From Streptomyces sp. NBC_00335 (GTDB lineage Bacteria; Actinomycetota; Actinomycetes; Streptomycetales; Streptomycetaceae), in NCBI RefSeq assembly GCF_036127095.1, contig NZ_CP108006.1:434001-498000 (forward strand): DNA of 64,000 nt, in the 5' to 3' direction. The notes under the pieces were generated by a model that saw nothing but the letters and a program-made list of their open reading frames with translations, searched no databases and was not told the origin of the DNA. Both the position numbers and the translations under genes were made by a program. How positions within the stretch are numbered: position 1 is the stretch's first letter; each line of letters opens with the position of its first letter. Positions 35,021-43,961 of this stretch are shown here, piece after piece.

Positions 35021-37297
35021 TCATGCCTCACCCCGACCGCTGCCCGTGCCCACGGTGGATGCCGGGGCCGCGGCCGATGCCGGGGCAGCGGCCGCACGCC
35101 GAGCACCGGCCGCGCCCGGCTCCGGCGACGGCTCCGGCCGCTCCCCGGTGTGCGGCCGCGGCAGGAGCCGGTCCAGGAAGGGCGGCAGCCACCAGTTGGC
35201 CCGGCCCATCAGGAACATCGCCGCCGGGACCAGCACCAGTCGCACCACCGTCGCGTCCAGGACCACGCTCACCGCCAGGCCCACCGCGAGCATCTTGACC
35301 ACGACGGTCGGCGAGGCCGCGAAGGACAGGAAGACGGCGGTCATGATGAGCGCCGCACTGGAGATGACCCGGCCGGTGGCCGCCAGGCCCGTGCCGACGG
35401 CGAGGGCGTTGTCGCCGGTGCGGTGCCAGGCGCCGGCGATGGCGGAGAGCAGGAAGATCTCGTAGTCCATCGACAGGCCGAAGACGATCGCGAACATCAT
35501 CATCGGGACGAACGACTCGATGGGTACGGGCTCCGACACCCCGATCAGCCCGCTCCCCCAGCCCCACTGGAACACCGCGACGAGGACCCCGTAGGACGCG
35601 GCGGTGGTGAACAGGTTCAGCGCGACCGCCTTGAGGGGGACCACCACGCTGCGGAACACGAAGGTCAGCAGTACGAGCGCGGCGGCCAGCACGATGGCGA
35701 TGATGAGCGGCAGCCGGTCCTTGACGGTGTCGCGGAAGTCCAGTTGGCCGGCGGTGGATCCGGTGAGGTAGCCCTCCGCGCCGGTGCCGTTCAGTGCGTC
35801 GGGCAGGGTGGCGGTGGTCAGCGTCGTGAACAGGCTGCCCGTTCCGGCGCTCTGCGGCCCGGTGGCCGGGGTGACGGTCGAGATGAGCAGGCGGCCGTCG
35901 GGGCTCGGAGCGAGCGGGGTGAACCCGGCCATCCCGGTGGTGTCCCGCAGGGCCGCGGTGAGTCCGGCGGCGATCCGGTCGGCCGGGACGGTGGCTTCGT
36001 GGAGGTCGGCCACCAGGACGAAGGGGCCGTTGGCCCCGGGGCCGAAGCCGGGTCCCCGGCCCTCGGAGATCCAGTCGTAGGCCGTGCGCGTGGTGCTGCC
36101 CGCCCGGTCGGCGCCGTCGTCGACGTGGCCGAGCCGCAGCGAGAACAGCGGTACGGCGCACAGCGCGAGCAGCAGGGTGCCCGCGGTCAGGAACCTCCAC
36201 GGGTGCCGGGCGACCAAGGCGGCGTAGCGGTGCCAGCCGTCGTGGTCGCCCGAGGTCTCGGCGACCGGGCGGCGCAGGGCGAACCGGTCGATCCGGCGCC
36301 CCACCAGGCCCAGGGCGGCCGGCACGAGGGTCAGGGCTGCCGCCCCGGTGACGACCACGACGATGGTGGCGGCCAGCCCCATCCGGCCGATGAAGGTCAG
36401 TCCGCAGGTGTACAGGCTCAGCATGGCCACCGCGACGGTGACGGCGGCCACCGCGACGGCCCGCCCGCTGGTGGCGGCGGTACGGCCGGCCGCGTCGACG
36501 GGGTCGCGGCCGTCGAGGAGGTCTTGGCGGAAGCGGGTGGTGAGGAAGAGGGCGTAGTCGATGCCGACGCCGAGGCCGATCATGGTGGCCAGGGTGGGCG
36601 CGGCGGTCGCGAAGCTGATGACGCCCGCCACGATGCCGACGACGCCGAGGCCCACCCCGACGCTGACGACCGCCGTGAGCAGGGGCAGCAGGGCGGCGGC
36701 GACGCTGCCGAAGGCGAGCAGCAGGATCAGCAGCGCCACGAGGACCCCGGCCGCCTCGCGGGCCCTGTCGTCGGCCGGCGGCCGGACGACCTGATTCAGG
36801 TCCCCGCCGTACGCGACCTCCACGCCCGAGGCGCGGGCCGCGGCGGTGGCCGTGTCGAGGGTGCCGGTGTAGGCGTGCCCCAGGGTTTTGACCTGCCGGT
36901 CGAAGGACACCGTGGTGTAGGCGGTACGGCCGTCCGCGCTGGTGACGACCGGGGACGCGGCGGTGACGTGGGGCATCCGCGCGAGGCGGGCCGCGCTCTC
37001 GTCGAGGGCCTGGCGGTGTCCGGCCAGGGAGCCGGAGTCCACGTGGAAGACCACGCGGCCGTTGGGGTCCCCCACGCCGGGGGCGGACGCGGCCAGCAGA
37101 TCGGCGCCGGTACGGGACTGCGTGCTGGGGAGGCTGATCTGGTCGCTGTAGACCGGGGCGGCGAGCCGGCTGCCGGACATCGCGCCGACCAGCAGCAAGA
37201 GCCAGGCCGCGATCACCCAGACGGGGTGGCGGGCGCAGAAGGCGCCTAGTCGGCCTAGTCGGCCCGGGCGGCCCGTTCGTCTGAAGGGGGAATGCAC
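35021..37297 (-). CDS. MMPL-family RND transporter
   Basis: Predicted 758-aa membrane protein with two repeats of one plus five transmembrane segments and a large loop after the first helix of each. First cluster: LVALLILLLAFGSVAAALLP and MIGLGVGIDYALFLTTRFRQ (proton-relay Asp-Tyr). Second: VFGLSMDYEIFLLSAIAGAW. The GTG at 37297 with GGAGG four bases upstream starts HSPFRRTGRPGRLG. MmpL-type pumps export lipids or antibiotics. It is divergent from a TetR gene over repeated TGTCA sites, so it is probably repressed by it. Confidence 0.9.
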   Translation of the reverse strand: MHSPFRRTGRPGRLGRLGAFCARHPVWVIAAWLLLLVGAMSGSRLAAPVYSDQISLPSTQSRTGADLLAASAPGVGDPNGRVVFHVDSGSLAGHRQALDESAARLARMPHVTAASPVVTSADGRTAYTTVSFDRQVKTLGHAYTGTLDTATAAARASGVEVAYGGDLNQVVRPPADDRAREAAGVLVALLILLLAFGSVAAALLPLLTAVVSVGVGLGVVGIVAGVISFATAAPTLATMIGLGVGIDYALFLTTRFRQDLLDGRDPVDAAGRTAATSGRAVAVAAVTVAVAMLSLYTCGLTFIGRMGLAATIVVVVTGAAALTLVPAALGLVGRRIDRFALRRPVAETSGDHDGWHRYAALVARHPWRFLTAGTLLLALCAVPLFSLRLGHVDDGADRAGSTTRTAYDWISEGRGPGFGPGANGPFVLVADLHEATVPADRIAAGLTAALRDTTGMAGFTPLAPSPDGRLLISTVTPATGPQSAGTGSLFTTLTTATLPDALNGTGAEGYLTGSTAGQLDFRDTVKDRLPLIIAIVLAAALVLLTFVFRSVVVPLKAVALNLFTTAASYGVLVAVFQWGWGSGLIGVSEPVPIESFVPMMMFAIVFGLSMDYEIFLLSAIAGAWHRTGDNALAVGTGLAATGRVISSAALIMTAVFLSFAASPTVVVKMLAVGLAVSVVLDATVVRLVLVPAAMFLMGRANWWLPPFLDRLLPRPHTGERPEPSPEPGAAGARRAAAAPASAAAPASTVGTGSGRGEA

Positions 37298-37312
37298 GAC
37301 GCCTCCGAAAAG

Positions 37313-37384
37313 TGTCAGGACTGACACGAAGCACCCTGTCAGAAAATGGCAGGCCTGACAATTGTCACTCCTGACAATTGACAG
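37313..37384. promoter_or_regulatory. Cluster of TGTCA/TGACA operators between mmpL and tetR
   Basis: TGTCAGGACTGACA (37313-37326), TGTCAGAAAATGGCA (37337-37351), TGACAATTGTCA (37356-37367, a perfect palindrome) and CTGACAATTGACAG (37371-37384). The repeated TGACA/TGTCA halves fit TetR-family operators covering both divergent promoters. Confidence 0.7.
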
Positions 37385-37411
37385 AGGTGACGTCATTGCT
37401 AGGCTTCGACC

Positions 37412-38104
37412 GTGAACCAAGATCCGGACACGCCCCTCTCCGTACCCGCGTCCACGCCCGACACCGAGCCGGAGCCGGAGCTCGAGCCGGAGCACGGTCT
37501 GCGCGAGCGGAAGAAGGAGCGGACCCGCAAGCTGCTGCGCGAGGGCGCCGCCGCGCTGTTCGCCGAACACGGCTTCGCGGGCACCACGGTCGCGGACATC
37601 GCCGCCTGCGCGAACGTGTCCGAACGGACCTTCTTCCGCTACTTCGAGAGCAAGGAAGCCCTGCTCCTGCCCGACAGCGTCGACCTGTTCACGTACATCG
37701 AGGCCGAACTGGCCCGGCGCCCACCGCAAGAGGACCCGCTCGACGCGGTCTGCAACGCCCTGATCGCCGCGGCGGCCCCGTTCGCCGCGTCCAGCCTCAC
37801 CGCCCTGACCCACTCCGTGGCCATCGCGGGCGACGAGCGCGTCGTGGCCGCCCAACTCGTCCAGCTCTTCGCCGATTTCGAGAACCGGCTCACGCTCATG
37901 GTGCTGGACCGGCTCCCCGCCGAAACCCCCGACGCCGACCTGCGTGCCGGGGTGATCGCGGGCGCCGCCCTGTCCGCCGTCCGCGCCGTCCTGCGCACCC
38001 AGCGCCGGCGCCGCGCGAACGGCACCCTCACCGTCACCCCGCCCTCCGCGCTCCTGCTGGAGGCCTTCGGAATGCTGAAGCAGATCGGATCCGCCGCACC
38101 ATGA
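37412..38104 (+). CDS. TetR-family repressor
   Basis: Predicted 230-aa regulator. After a Glu/Pro-rich tail, the HTH reads LLREGAAALFAEHGFAGTTV, ADIAACANVSERTFFRYFES. The C-terminal ligand domain is helical and unrecognised. The GTG at 37412 lies 28 bases beyond the last operator half-site. It overlaps the LmeA gene by ATGA. By position it represses itself and the divergent MMPL pump. Confidence 0.9.
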   Translation: MNQDPDTPLSVPASTPDTEPEPELEPEHGLRERKKERTRKLLREGAAALFAEHGFAGTTVADIAACANVSERTFFRYFESKEALLLPDSVDLFTYIEAELARRPPQEDPLDAVCNALIAAAAPFAASSLTALTHSVAIAGDERVVAAQLVQLFADFENRLTLMVLDRLPAETPDADLRAGVIAGAALSAVRAVLRTQRRRRANGTLTVTPPSALLLEAFGMLKQIGSAAP

Positions 38105-38841
38105 AGCTCCGACGCACCCCCGTCCTCGTCGCCGCCGGAATGGCCGCCGCCCTCGGCGGCGTCTTCGTGGCCGACGCCGTGGTCGAGAACGCCGCCCAGG
38201 ACCGCATCGCACGGGCGGCGGGCTGCCGCCTTCAGGCCCGCGGACCCGTCAGCGCCGAGCTCTCCGGCGCCTTCGCCGGACTCCGCGCGCTGACCGGCCG
38301 GCTGGGCTCCGTACACCTGGCGGCCGAGGGCGTGCGCCGCGCCGACACCGACATGGACATCAAGGCCGACCTGTACGACGTCACGCGCGACGGCGGCATC
38401 AGCGGCGGCCGGGCGACGGCCACCATCCCCTACGAGGCCCTGCAGAAGCGCCTCGCCGACTCGGAGGAAGCCGCAGCGGGCGCCGAGGGGCTGACGGTGG
38501 GCGGCGACGCGAAGGGACTCACCCTCACCGGGACCGTGGGCGGCCTCGGCCTCCCCATCACCGTGCGCGCCAGCACCAGCGCCACGGCGACCGGCCTCAC
38601 GATCACCCCGACGACGGTCACCGTGCTGGGCCGCGAAGTACCGATAGCCACCGTCAGCGGACTGCCGGGCGCGGCCGGCCTGGCCGAGCGGCTCGCGCCC
38701 CGGACCGTGGACGTCGGGGACCTGCCCGAGGGAGTCAGCCTCACCGGTGCCCGGACCACCGGCGCGGGCCTCACCCTGGACGCCTCGCTCTCGAAGTCCG
38801 CCACGTCGGACGCCGACGGGAAGGACTGCAAGGTGGCGTAG
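38101..38841 (+). CDS. LmeA-family phospholipid-binding protein (DUF2993)
   Basis: Predicted 246-aa exported protein. The N-terminus has a signal-like helix (TPVLVAAGMAAALGGVFVAD) and a VVENAAQDRIARAAGCRLQA start typical of DUF2993. A mid block, YEALQKRL, and a late block, LPEGVSLTGARTTGAGLTLD, are also typical. LmeA proteins take part in cell-envelope lipid assembly in mycobacteria. It is coupled to the TetR gene, which links it functionally to the MMPL pump. Confidence 0.82.
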   Translation: MKLRRTPVLVAAGMAAALGGVFVADAVVENAAQDRIARAAGCRLQARGPVSAELSGAFAGLRALTGRLGSVHLAAEGVRRADTDMDIKADLYDVTRDGGISGGRATATIPYEALQKRLADSEEAAAGAEGLTVGGDAKGLTLTGTVGGLGLPITVRASTSATATGLTITPTTVTVLGREVPIATVSGLPGAAGLAERLAPRTVDVGDLPEGVSLTGARTTGAGLTLDASLSKSATSDADGKDCKVA

Positions 38842-38956
38842 CTCACCTCGCCACTTTCCCGTTAGCAAAGGCTTAAATCAACCCAGATCCCCCACTCCAA
38901 GGTGGCACAGCAACCCGGAATTGACTTTACGGATTCTTTAAATTTACCCTCCGGCC

Positions 38957-39379
38957 ATGCGCAAATCTTCCCCCACCACACGCTCCGCCCTCGCCCTGGC
39001 CGGCCTGGCGCTCGCCGTCGCCGGCTGCTCCGCCGGTACGGCCGACAAGGCCGTGGAGCAGGTCGACAAGGCCGTGAACGAGACCTACGAGGTCACCTAC
39101 GAGGTCACCGGCAAGACCGTCGACTCGATCTCCTTCCACGACGGAGGCGGCACGGCGACGGCGCCGAACCTGGCGACCGCCGAGCAGCCGGGCGCCACGT
39201 GGACCAAGACGGTCACCCTGCGCGGCATCATGCCCGCGGCCGTGTCCCCCAGCTCGGCCGACAACACCGCCGACCTCACCTGCAAGGTCATCTACAAGGG
39301 CAAGGTCATCAAGGAGGCCACGGGCGAAGCGGCGACGGCCGGCGGCTGCGTCGCGGTGTCCCCGATCACCGCCCGGTAA
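38957..39379 (+). CDS. MmpS-like small lipoprotein
   Basis: Predicted 140-aa lipoprotein; lipobox VAGC at about residue 24. The mature part (YEVTYEVTGKTVDSISFHDG, TWTKTVTLRG, LTCKVIYKGKVIKEATG) has the single beta-sandwich pattern of MmpS transport accessory proteins. MmpS works with MmpL pumps in mycobacteria, and an MMPL gene lies about 1.7 kb away in the opposite direction, so a partnership is possible. Upstream is unusually AT-rich (38865-38950). Confidence 0.6.
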   Translation: MRKSSPTTRSALALAGLALAVAGCSAGTADKAVEQVDKAVNETYEVTYEVTGKTVDSISFHDGGGTATAPNLATAEQPGATWTKTVTLRGIMPAAVSPSSADNTADLTCKVIYKGKVIKEATGEAATAGGCVAVSPITAR

Positions 39380-39496
39380 GCCCCGGGCGGACGGGTGCCG
39401 GACGGGCCCCGCGGCGGACGAGCCCAAATCGGCTCGCGCGCGGCATCCGCGGACGGAGAGGATGGCGCGACCAGCCCGCCGTCCGAAGGACCGCCG

Positions 39497-40429
39497 ATGA
39501 GCAGCCCGCCGTACTCCCGATCCGCCTCCGCCGCCCTGGACGGGCTGGTGACGGGCGACGCCTTCGGCGACAGCTGGTTCACGCTCTCCGGCGAGAACGT
39601 CGAGGAGCAGTGGGCGGCGCGCGGGCTCAGGCCCGCCCCGTGGCAGTGGACGGACGACTCCGCCATGGCGTTCGTGCTCTTCGCCCACCTGGCGGCCCAC
39701 GGAGAGGTCCGGCCGGACCTCCTGGCGCGGGAGTTCGCGGCCGAGTACGCGCGGGATTCGGGACGCAAGTACGGGGCGTCCATGCACGAGGTGCTGGGGC
39801 GGATCGGCGCGGGCGAGGACTGGCGGGGCGTCACCGCCGAGCAGTTCGGCGGGCAGGGTTCCTACGGCAACGGCGCCGCGATGCGGGTCGCACCGCTCGG
39901 CGCCTGGTTCCGGGGCGACCCGAAGGAAGCCGCCGCGCAGGCCCGGCTGTCGGCTTCGGCCACGCACGCCCACCCGGAGGCCGCCGCGGGCGCCGTCGCC
40001 GTGGCGGTGGCCGCCGCGCTGGCGGCGGCGAGCACGGGCCGGGACGCCCCGCTCCGCGCCGAGTTCCTCCGGGAGGTCGCCGGTCACGTACCGGGGAGCG
40101 AGGTCGGGTCCGGGCTGCGGGTGGCCGCGGACCTCCCCTCGGGTACGCCGGTGCACCGTGCCGCGTCCGTACTGGGCTCCGGGTGGCGGATCTCGGCGCC
40201 GGACACCGTGCCGTTCGCCCTGTGGTCCGCCGCGGGCCACTTGGACGACCTGCCGGAGGCCTTGTGGCAGACCGTCGGCGGCTGGGGCGACCGCGACACC
40301 ACGTGCGCGATCGCGGGCGGGGTCGTCGCGGCCCGCACCGGCACCGGCGGCGTTCCCGCCGACTGGCTGGCGGCCCGCGAGGCCGTTCCGGCGTGGAGCG
40401 GGTGGACGCCCGAGCCGCCGGCTCCCTGA
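39497..40429 (+). CDS. ADP-ribosylglycohydrolase family protein
   Basis: Predicted 310-aa enzyme of the ARH/DraG family, which removes ADP-ribose from targets. Magnesium-site motifs are present: GDAFGDSW, WTDDSAMAFVLF, SASATHAHPEAAAGA and the C-terminal GDRDTTCAIAGGVV. The ATG at 39497 has AAGGA upstream at good spacing. No ADP-ribosyltransferase is beside it. Confidence 0.88.
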   Translation: MSSPPYSRSASAALDGLVTGDAFGDSWFTLSGENVEEQWAARGLRPAPWQWTDDSAMAFVLFAHLAAHGEVRPDLLAREFAAEYARDSGRKYGASMHEVLGRIGAGEDWRGVTAEQFGGQGSYGNGAAMRVAPLGAWFRGDPKEAAAQARLSASATHAHPEAAAGAVAVAVAAALAAASTGRDAPLRAEFLREVAGHVPGSEVGSGLRVAADLPSGTPVHRAASVLGSGWRISAPDTVPFALWSAAGHLDDLPEALWQTVGGWGDRDTTCAIAGGVVAARTGTGGVPADWLAAREAVPAWSGWTPEPPAP

Positions 40430-40468
40430 GCATTGTCCGGATGATCATGTGACTACTAGGCTGCGCCG

Positions 40469-41218
40469 ATGGAACCTGAACGCGTAGCCGTAGCCGACGT
40501 GCCCGGGAGCAACCATTACGACAGCTTCGCCGAGGCCTACTCGGCGGAGAACGAGAACAGCCTCATCAACGCCTACTACGAGCGCCCCGCGATGCTGGCC
40601 CTCGCCGGAGAGGTGGCCGGCCGTCGGATCCTGGACGCGGGTTGCGGCTCGGGCCCCCTCAGCGCTGCCCTGCGCGACCGCGGCGCCGTCGTCACCGGCG
40701 TCGACGCCAGCGCCGGGATGCTGGCGCTGGCGAGGCGGCGGCTGGGTGAGGACGCCTCCCTGCACGTGGCCGACCTCCGTGACCGCCTGCCGTTCCCCGA
40801 CGGTGCGTTCGACGATGTGGTCGCCTCGCTGGTGCTCCATTACCTGGAGGACTGGGGACCGGCACTGGCCGAATTGCGGCGTGTGCTCAGGCCCGGCGGC
40901 CGGCTGATCGCCTCGGTGGACCACCCGTTCGTCGCCTACACGATCCAGGACCCCCGGCCCGACTACTTCGCGAGCAACAGCTACAGCTTCGACTGGACGT
41001 TCGGCGGACGGTCCGTCCCGATGAAGTTCTGGCGCAAGCCCCTGCACGCGATGACCGATGCCTTCACCACCGCCGGATTCCGGCTTTCCGTCCTCAGCGA
41101 ACCCCAGCCCGACCCGGCCGCCCGGGAGCTGTTCCCCGACGGCTTCCGTGACCTTTCGAGCAAAACCTGCTTCCTGTTCTTCGTCGTCGAGGTACCGCTG
41201 CCGGATGCGGTGCGTTGA
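40469..41218 (+). CDS. Class I SAM-dependent methyltransferase
   Basis: Predicted 249-aa Rossmann methyltransferase. SAM-binding motif RILDAGCGSGPLSAALRDRG, acidic loop VTGVDASAGMLALARRRLG, and motif VVASLVLHYLEDWGPALAEL. C-terminal substrate part unrecognised. Substrate unknown; no biosynthetic cluster around it. Confidence 0.88.
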   Translation: MEPERVAVADVPGSNHYDSFAEAYSAENENSLINAYYERPAMLALAGEVAGRRILDAGCGSGPLSAALRDRGAVVTGVDASAGMLALARRRLGEDASLHVADLRDRLPFPDGAFDDVVASLVLHYLEDWGPALAELRRVLRPGGRLIASVDHPFVAYTIQDPRPDYFASNSYSFDWTFGGRSVPMKFWRKPLHAMTDAFTTAGFRLSVLSEPQPDPAARELFPDGFRDLSSKTCFLFFVVEVPLPDAVR

Positions 41219-41241
41219 CGCCGGGGATCGCGTGCATCGCA

Positions 41242-41277
41242 CGTATGGCGCGTATGGCGCGTACGGCGCGTATGGCG
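41242..41277. repeat. 9-bp tandem repeat (CGTATGGCG)
   Basis: CGTATGGCG, CGTATGGCG, CGTACGGCG, CGTATGGCG in tandem in the gap between the methyltransferase and VanZ genes, followed by a related GGCGTATCG. Function unknown. Confidence 0.85.
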
Positions 41278-41332
41278 GGCGTATCGAAAACCGCATACGC
41301 CACCGCAACGGCCCACCGTCTCCCCTAGGGAT

Positions 41333-42043
41333 ATGGACCACAACGCATCCCCGTCGCCGCCGCCCCGCCGCCCCACGCGCAGGGTCGTACTCCTCGGCCT
41401 GGCGGCCCTCGTCATGGCGAGCGCCCTGTACGCCGTGCGGATGCCGCTCATGATGTCCGCCCCGAGATGCATGGCCTGGCAGTGGCACGGCTGCTTCGAC
41501 ACGTTCAACGGCGTGGTGCTCATGACCCTCGTCGCCCTGCCCCTGGCCGTGCTGGTGGCGTGGGCCCTGACCCGCCGTCGGCGGGCCGCCGGCGTCGACG
41601 CCGGATCGGCGTGGCGGATGTCGCTGGCCGAGGTCGCCATGGTGCACGGGACGGTGCCGTTCGTGTGGATGACCATGATGCCGGGCTCCGGAGCCGGGAT
41701 CGTCCCCGGCCGGTTCAGCCTGGTGCCGGTACGGGACCTGCTCACGATGGGGCCGCTCGGGATCGGCGGCAATCTGCTGGTCTTCGCCTCGCTGGGGTTC
41801 TTCGCCCCGATGCGGTGGGCGGCGCTGGCCTCCGTGCCGCGGGTCCTGGCCCTGGGTGCGGGCTGCTCGGTCCTGGTCGAAACCGCGCAGTACGTCTTCC
41901 GGCTGGACCGGGTCTCCTCCGTGGACGACGTCCTGGTCAACGCGGCCGGCGCCGCCCTGGCCGCAGTCGCCTCGCGCCGCTGGTGGCGCACCGAGGCGGC
42001 GTCGTCGGACCGGCCCAGCCCCGCACTGGCACCGGCGGGCTGA
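41333..42043 (+). CDS. VanZ-family membrane protein
   Basis: Predicted 236-aa membrane protein with about five hydrophobic segments. Family-type blocks: LLTMGPLGIGGNLLVFASLG, GCSVLVETAQYVF and VSSVDDVLVNAAGAALA, typical of VanZ. VanZ proteins confer low-level glycopeptide tolerance in some bacteria. The two-component system follows directly downstream. Confidence 0.82.
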   Translation: MDHNASPSPPPRRPTRRVVLLGLAALVMASALYAVRMPLMMSAPRCMAWQWHGCFDTFNGVVLMTLVALPLAVLVAWALTRRRRAAGVDAGSAWRMSLAEVAMVHGTVPFVWMTMMPGSGAGIVPGRFSLVPVRDLLTMGPLGIGGNLLVFASLGFFAPMRWAALASVPRVLALGAGCSVLVETAQYVFRLDRVSSVDDVLVNAAGAALAAVASRRWWRTEAASSDRPSPALAPAG

Positions 42044-42106
42044 CGCGCGTACCCCCTGCGCGTCTTGCATACGACGGCGATATGTCCTGGTGCTTAGGCT
42101 TCGGAC

Positions 42107-42830
<724 letters not shown>

Positions 42831-42838
<8 letters not shown>

Positions 42839-43928
42839 GGCGCCCGGCTTGAGCGTTCGCACCAAACTCACCCTCAGCTACGCCGGATTCCTCATGGTCG
42901 CCGGCGTCCTGCTGCTCGCTGCGGTGTGGCTGTTCCTCCTGCGGTACGTCCCCGACCGGGCGCTCGTCGTCTCCGCCGACATGCCCACACCCGGTGTCTT
43001 TCCCATCCGGTCCAACCTCCTGCGCGTCTTCGCTCCGAGGGCGGCCGCGGTACTGGCGTTCCTGCTGGTGCTCGGCCTCGTCGGAGGGTGGATCCTCGCC
43101 GGCCGGATGCTCGCACCGCTCACCCGGATCACGGACGCGGCGCGGACGGCCGGGAACCGCTCCCTGTCCCACCGGATCCGCCTGCGGGGCCGCCGGGACG
43201 AGTTCCGCGAACTCTCCGACGCGTTCGACTCGATGCTCGACCAGCTGGAGTCCCACGTGGCCGAGCAGCAGAGGTTCGCCGCGAACGCCTCCCACGAGCT
43301 GCGCACCCCGCTGGCCATCTCGAGGGCGCTCCTCGACGTCGCCCGCAAGGACCCGACGCGGGACCGGGGCGAGCTCATCGAACGCCTGCACTCCGTCAAT
43401 ACGCGGGCGATCGACCTCACCGAGGCCCTCCTGCTGCTCAGCCACGGCGACCGCGCGGACTTCGCCCGCGAGGGCGTCGACCTCTCGCTCCTCGCCGAGG
43501 AAGCCGCCGAAACCCTGCTTCCCCTCGCCGAGCAGCGCCACATCACCCTCGACGTCACCGGCGGGCCGGCCCGGACCGACGGCTCCGCGGAGCTGCTGCT
43601 GCGGATGGTGACGAACCTCGTCCAGAACGCCGTCGTCCACAACCTCCCCACCGGCGGGACCGTGACGGTCCACACCGAGGAGCTCGGTGACAGGAGCGTG
43701 CTGCGGGTCGAGAACACGGGCCCTCTGCTCCCACCGGAACTGGTCCCGACGCTCACCGAACCCTTCCGGCGCGCGACGGACCGCGTACGCACCGACGAAC
43801 ACGCCGGTGTCGGCCTCGGCCTGGCGATCGTGGACAGCATCGTCCGCGCCCACGCCGGAACCCTCGACCTGACCCCCGGCCCCACCGGCGGCCTCCTCGT
43901 CACGGTGCGACTCCCCGGCACGCGGTAG
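42831..43928 (+). CDS. Sensor histidine kinase
   Basis: Predicted 365-aa membrane kinase. Two transmembrane helices (YAGFLMVAGVLLLAAVWLFL and VLAFLLVLGLVGGWILAG) with a short extracellular loop of about 45 residues, HAMP domain, H-box FAANASHELRTPLAI with the phosphorylated His, N-box LVQNAVVHN and G-box GVGLGLAIVDSIVRAHAG. The GTG at 42831 lies within the response-regulator stop region. It probably monitors the cell envelope, given the VanZ and carboxypeptidase neighbours (inference). Confidence 0.92.
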
Positions 43929-43961
43929 GCATCGCCCGTACGTGGGACGTCCGACGGCCGC

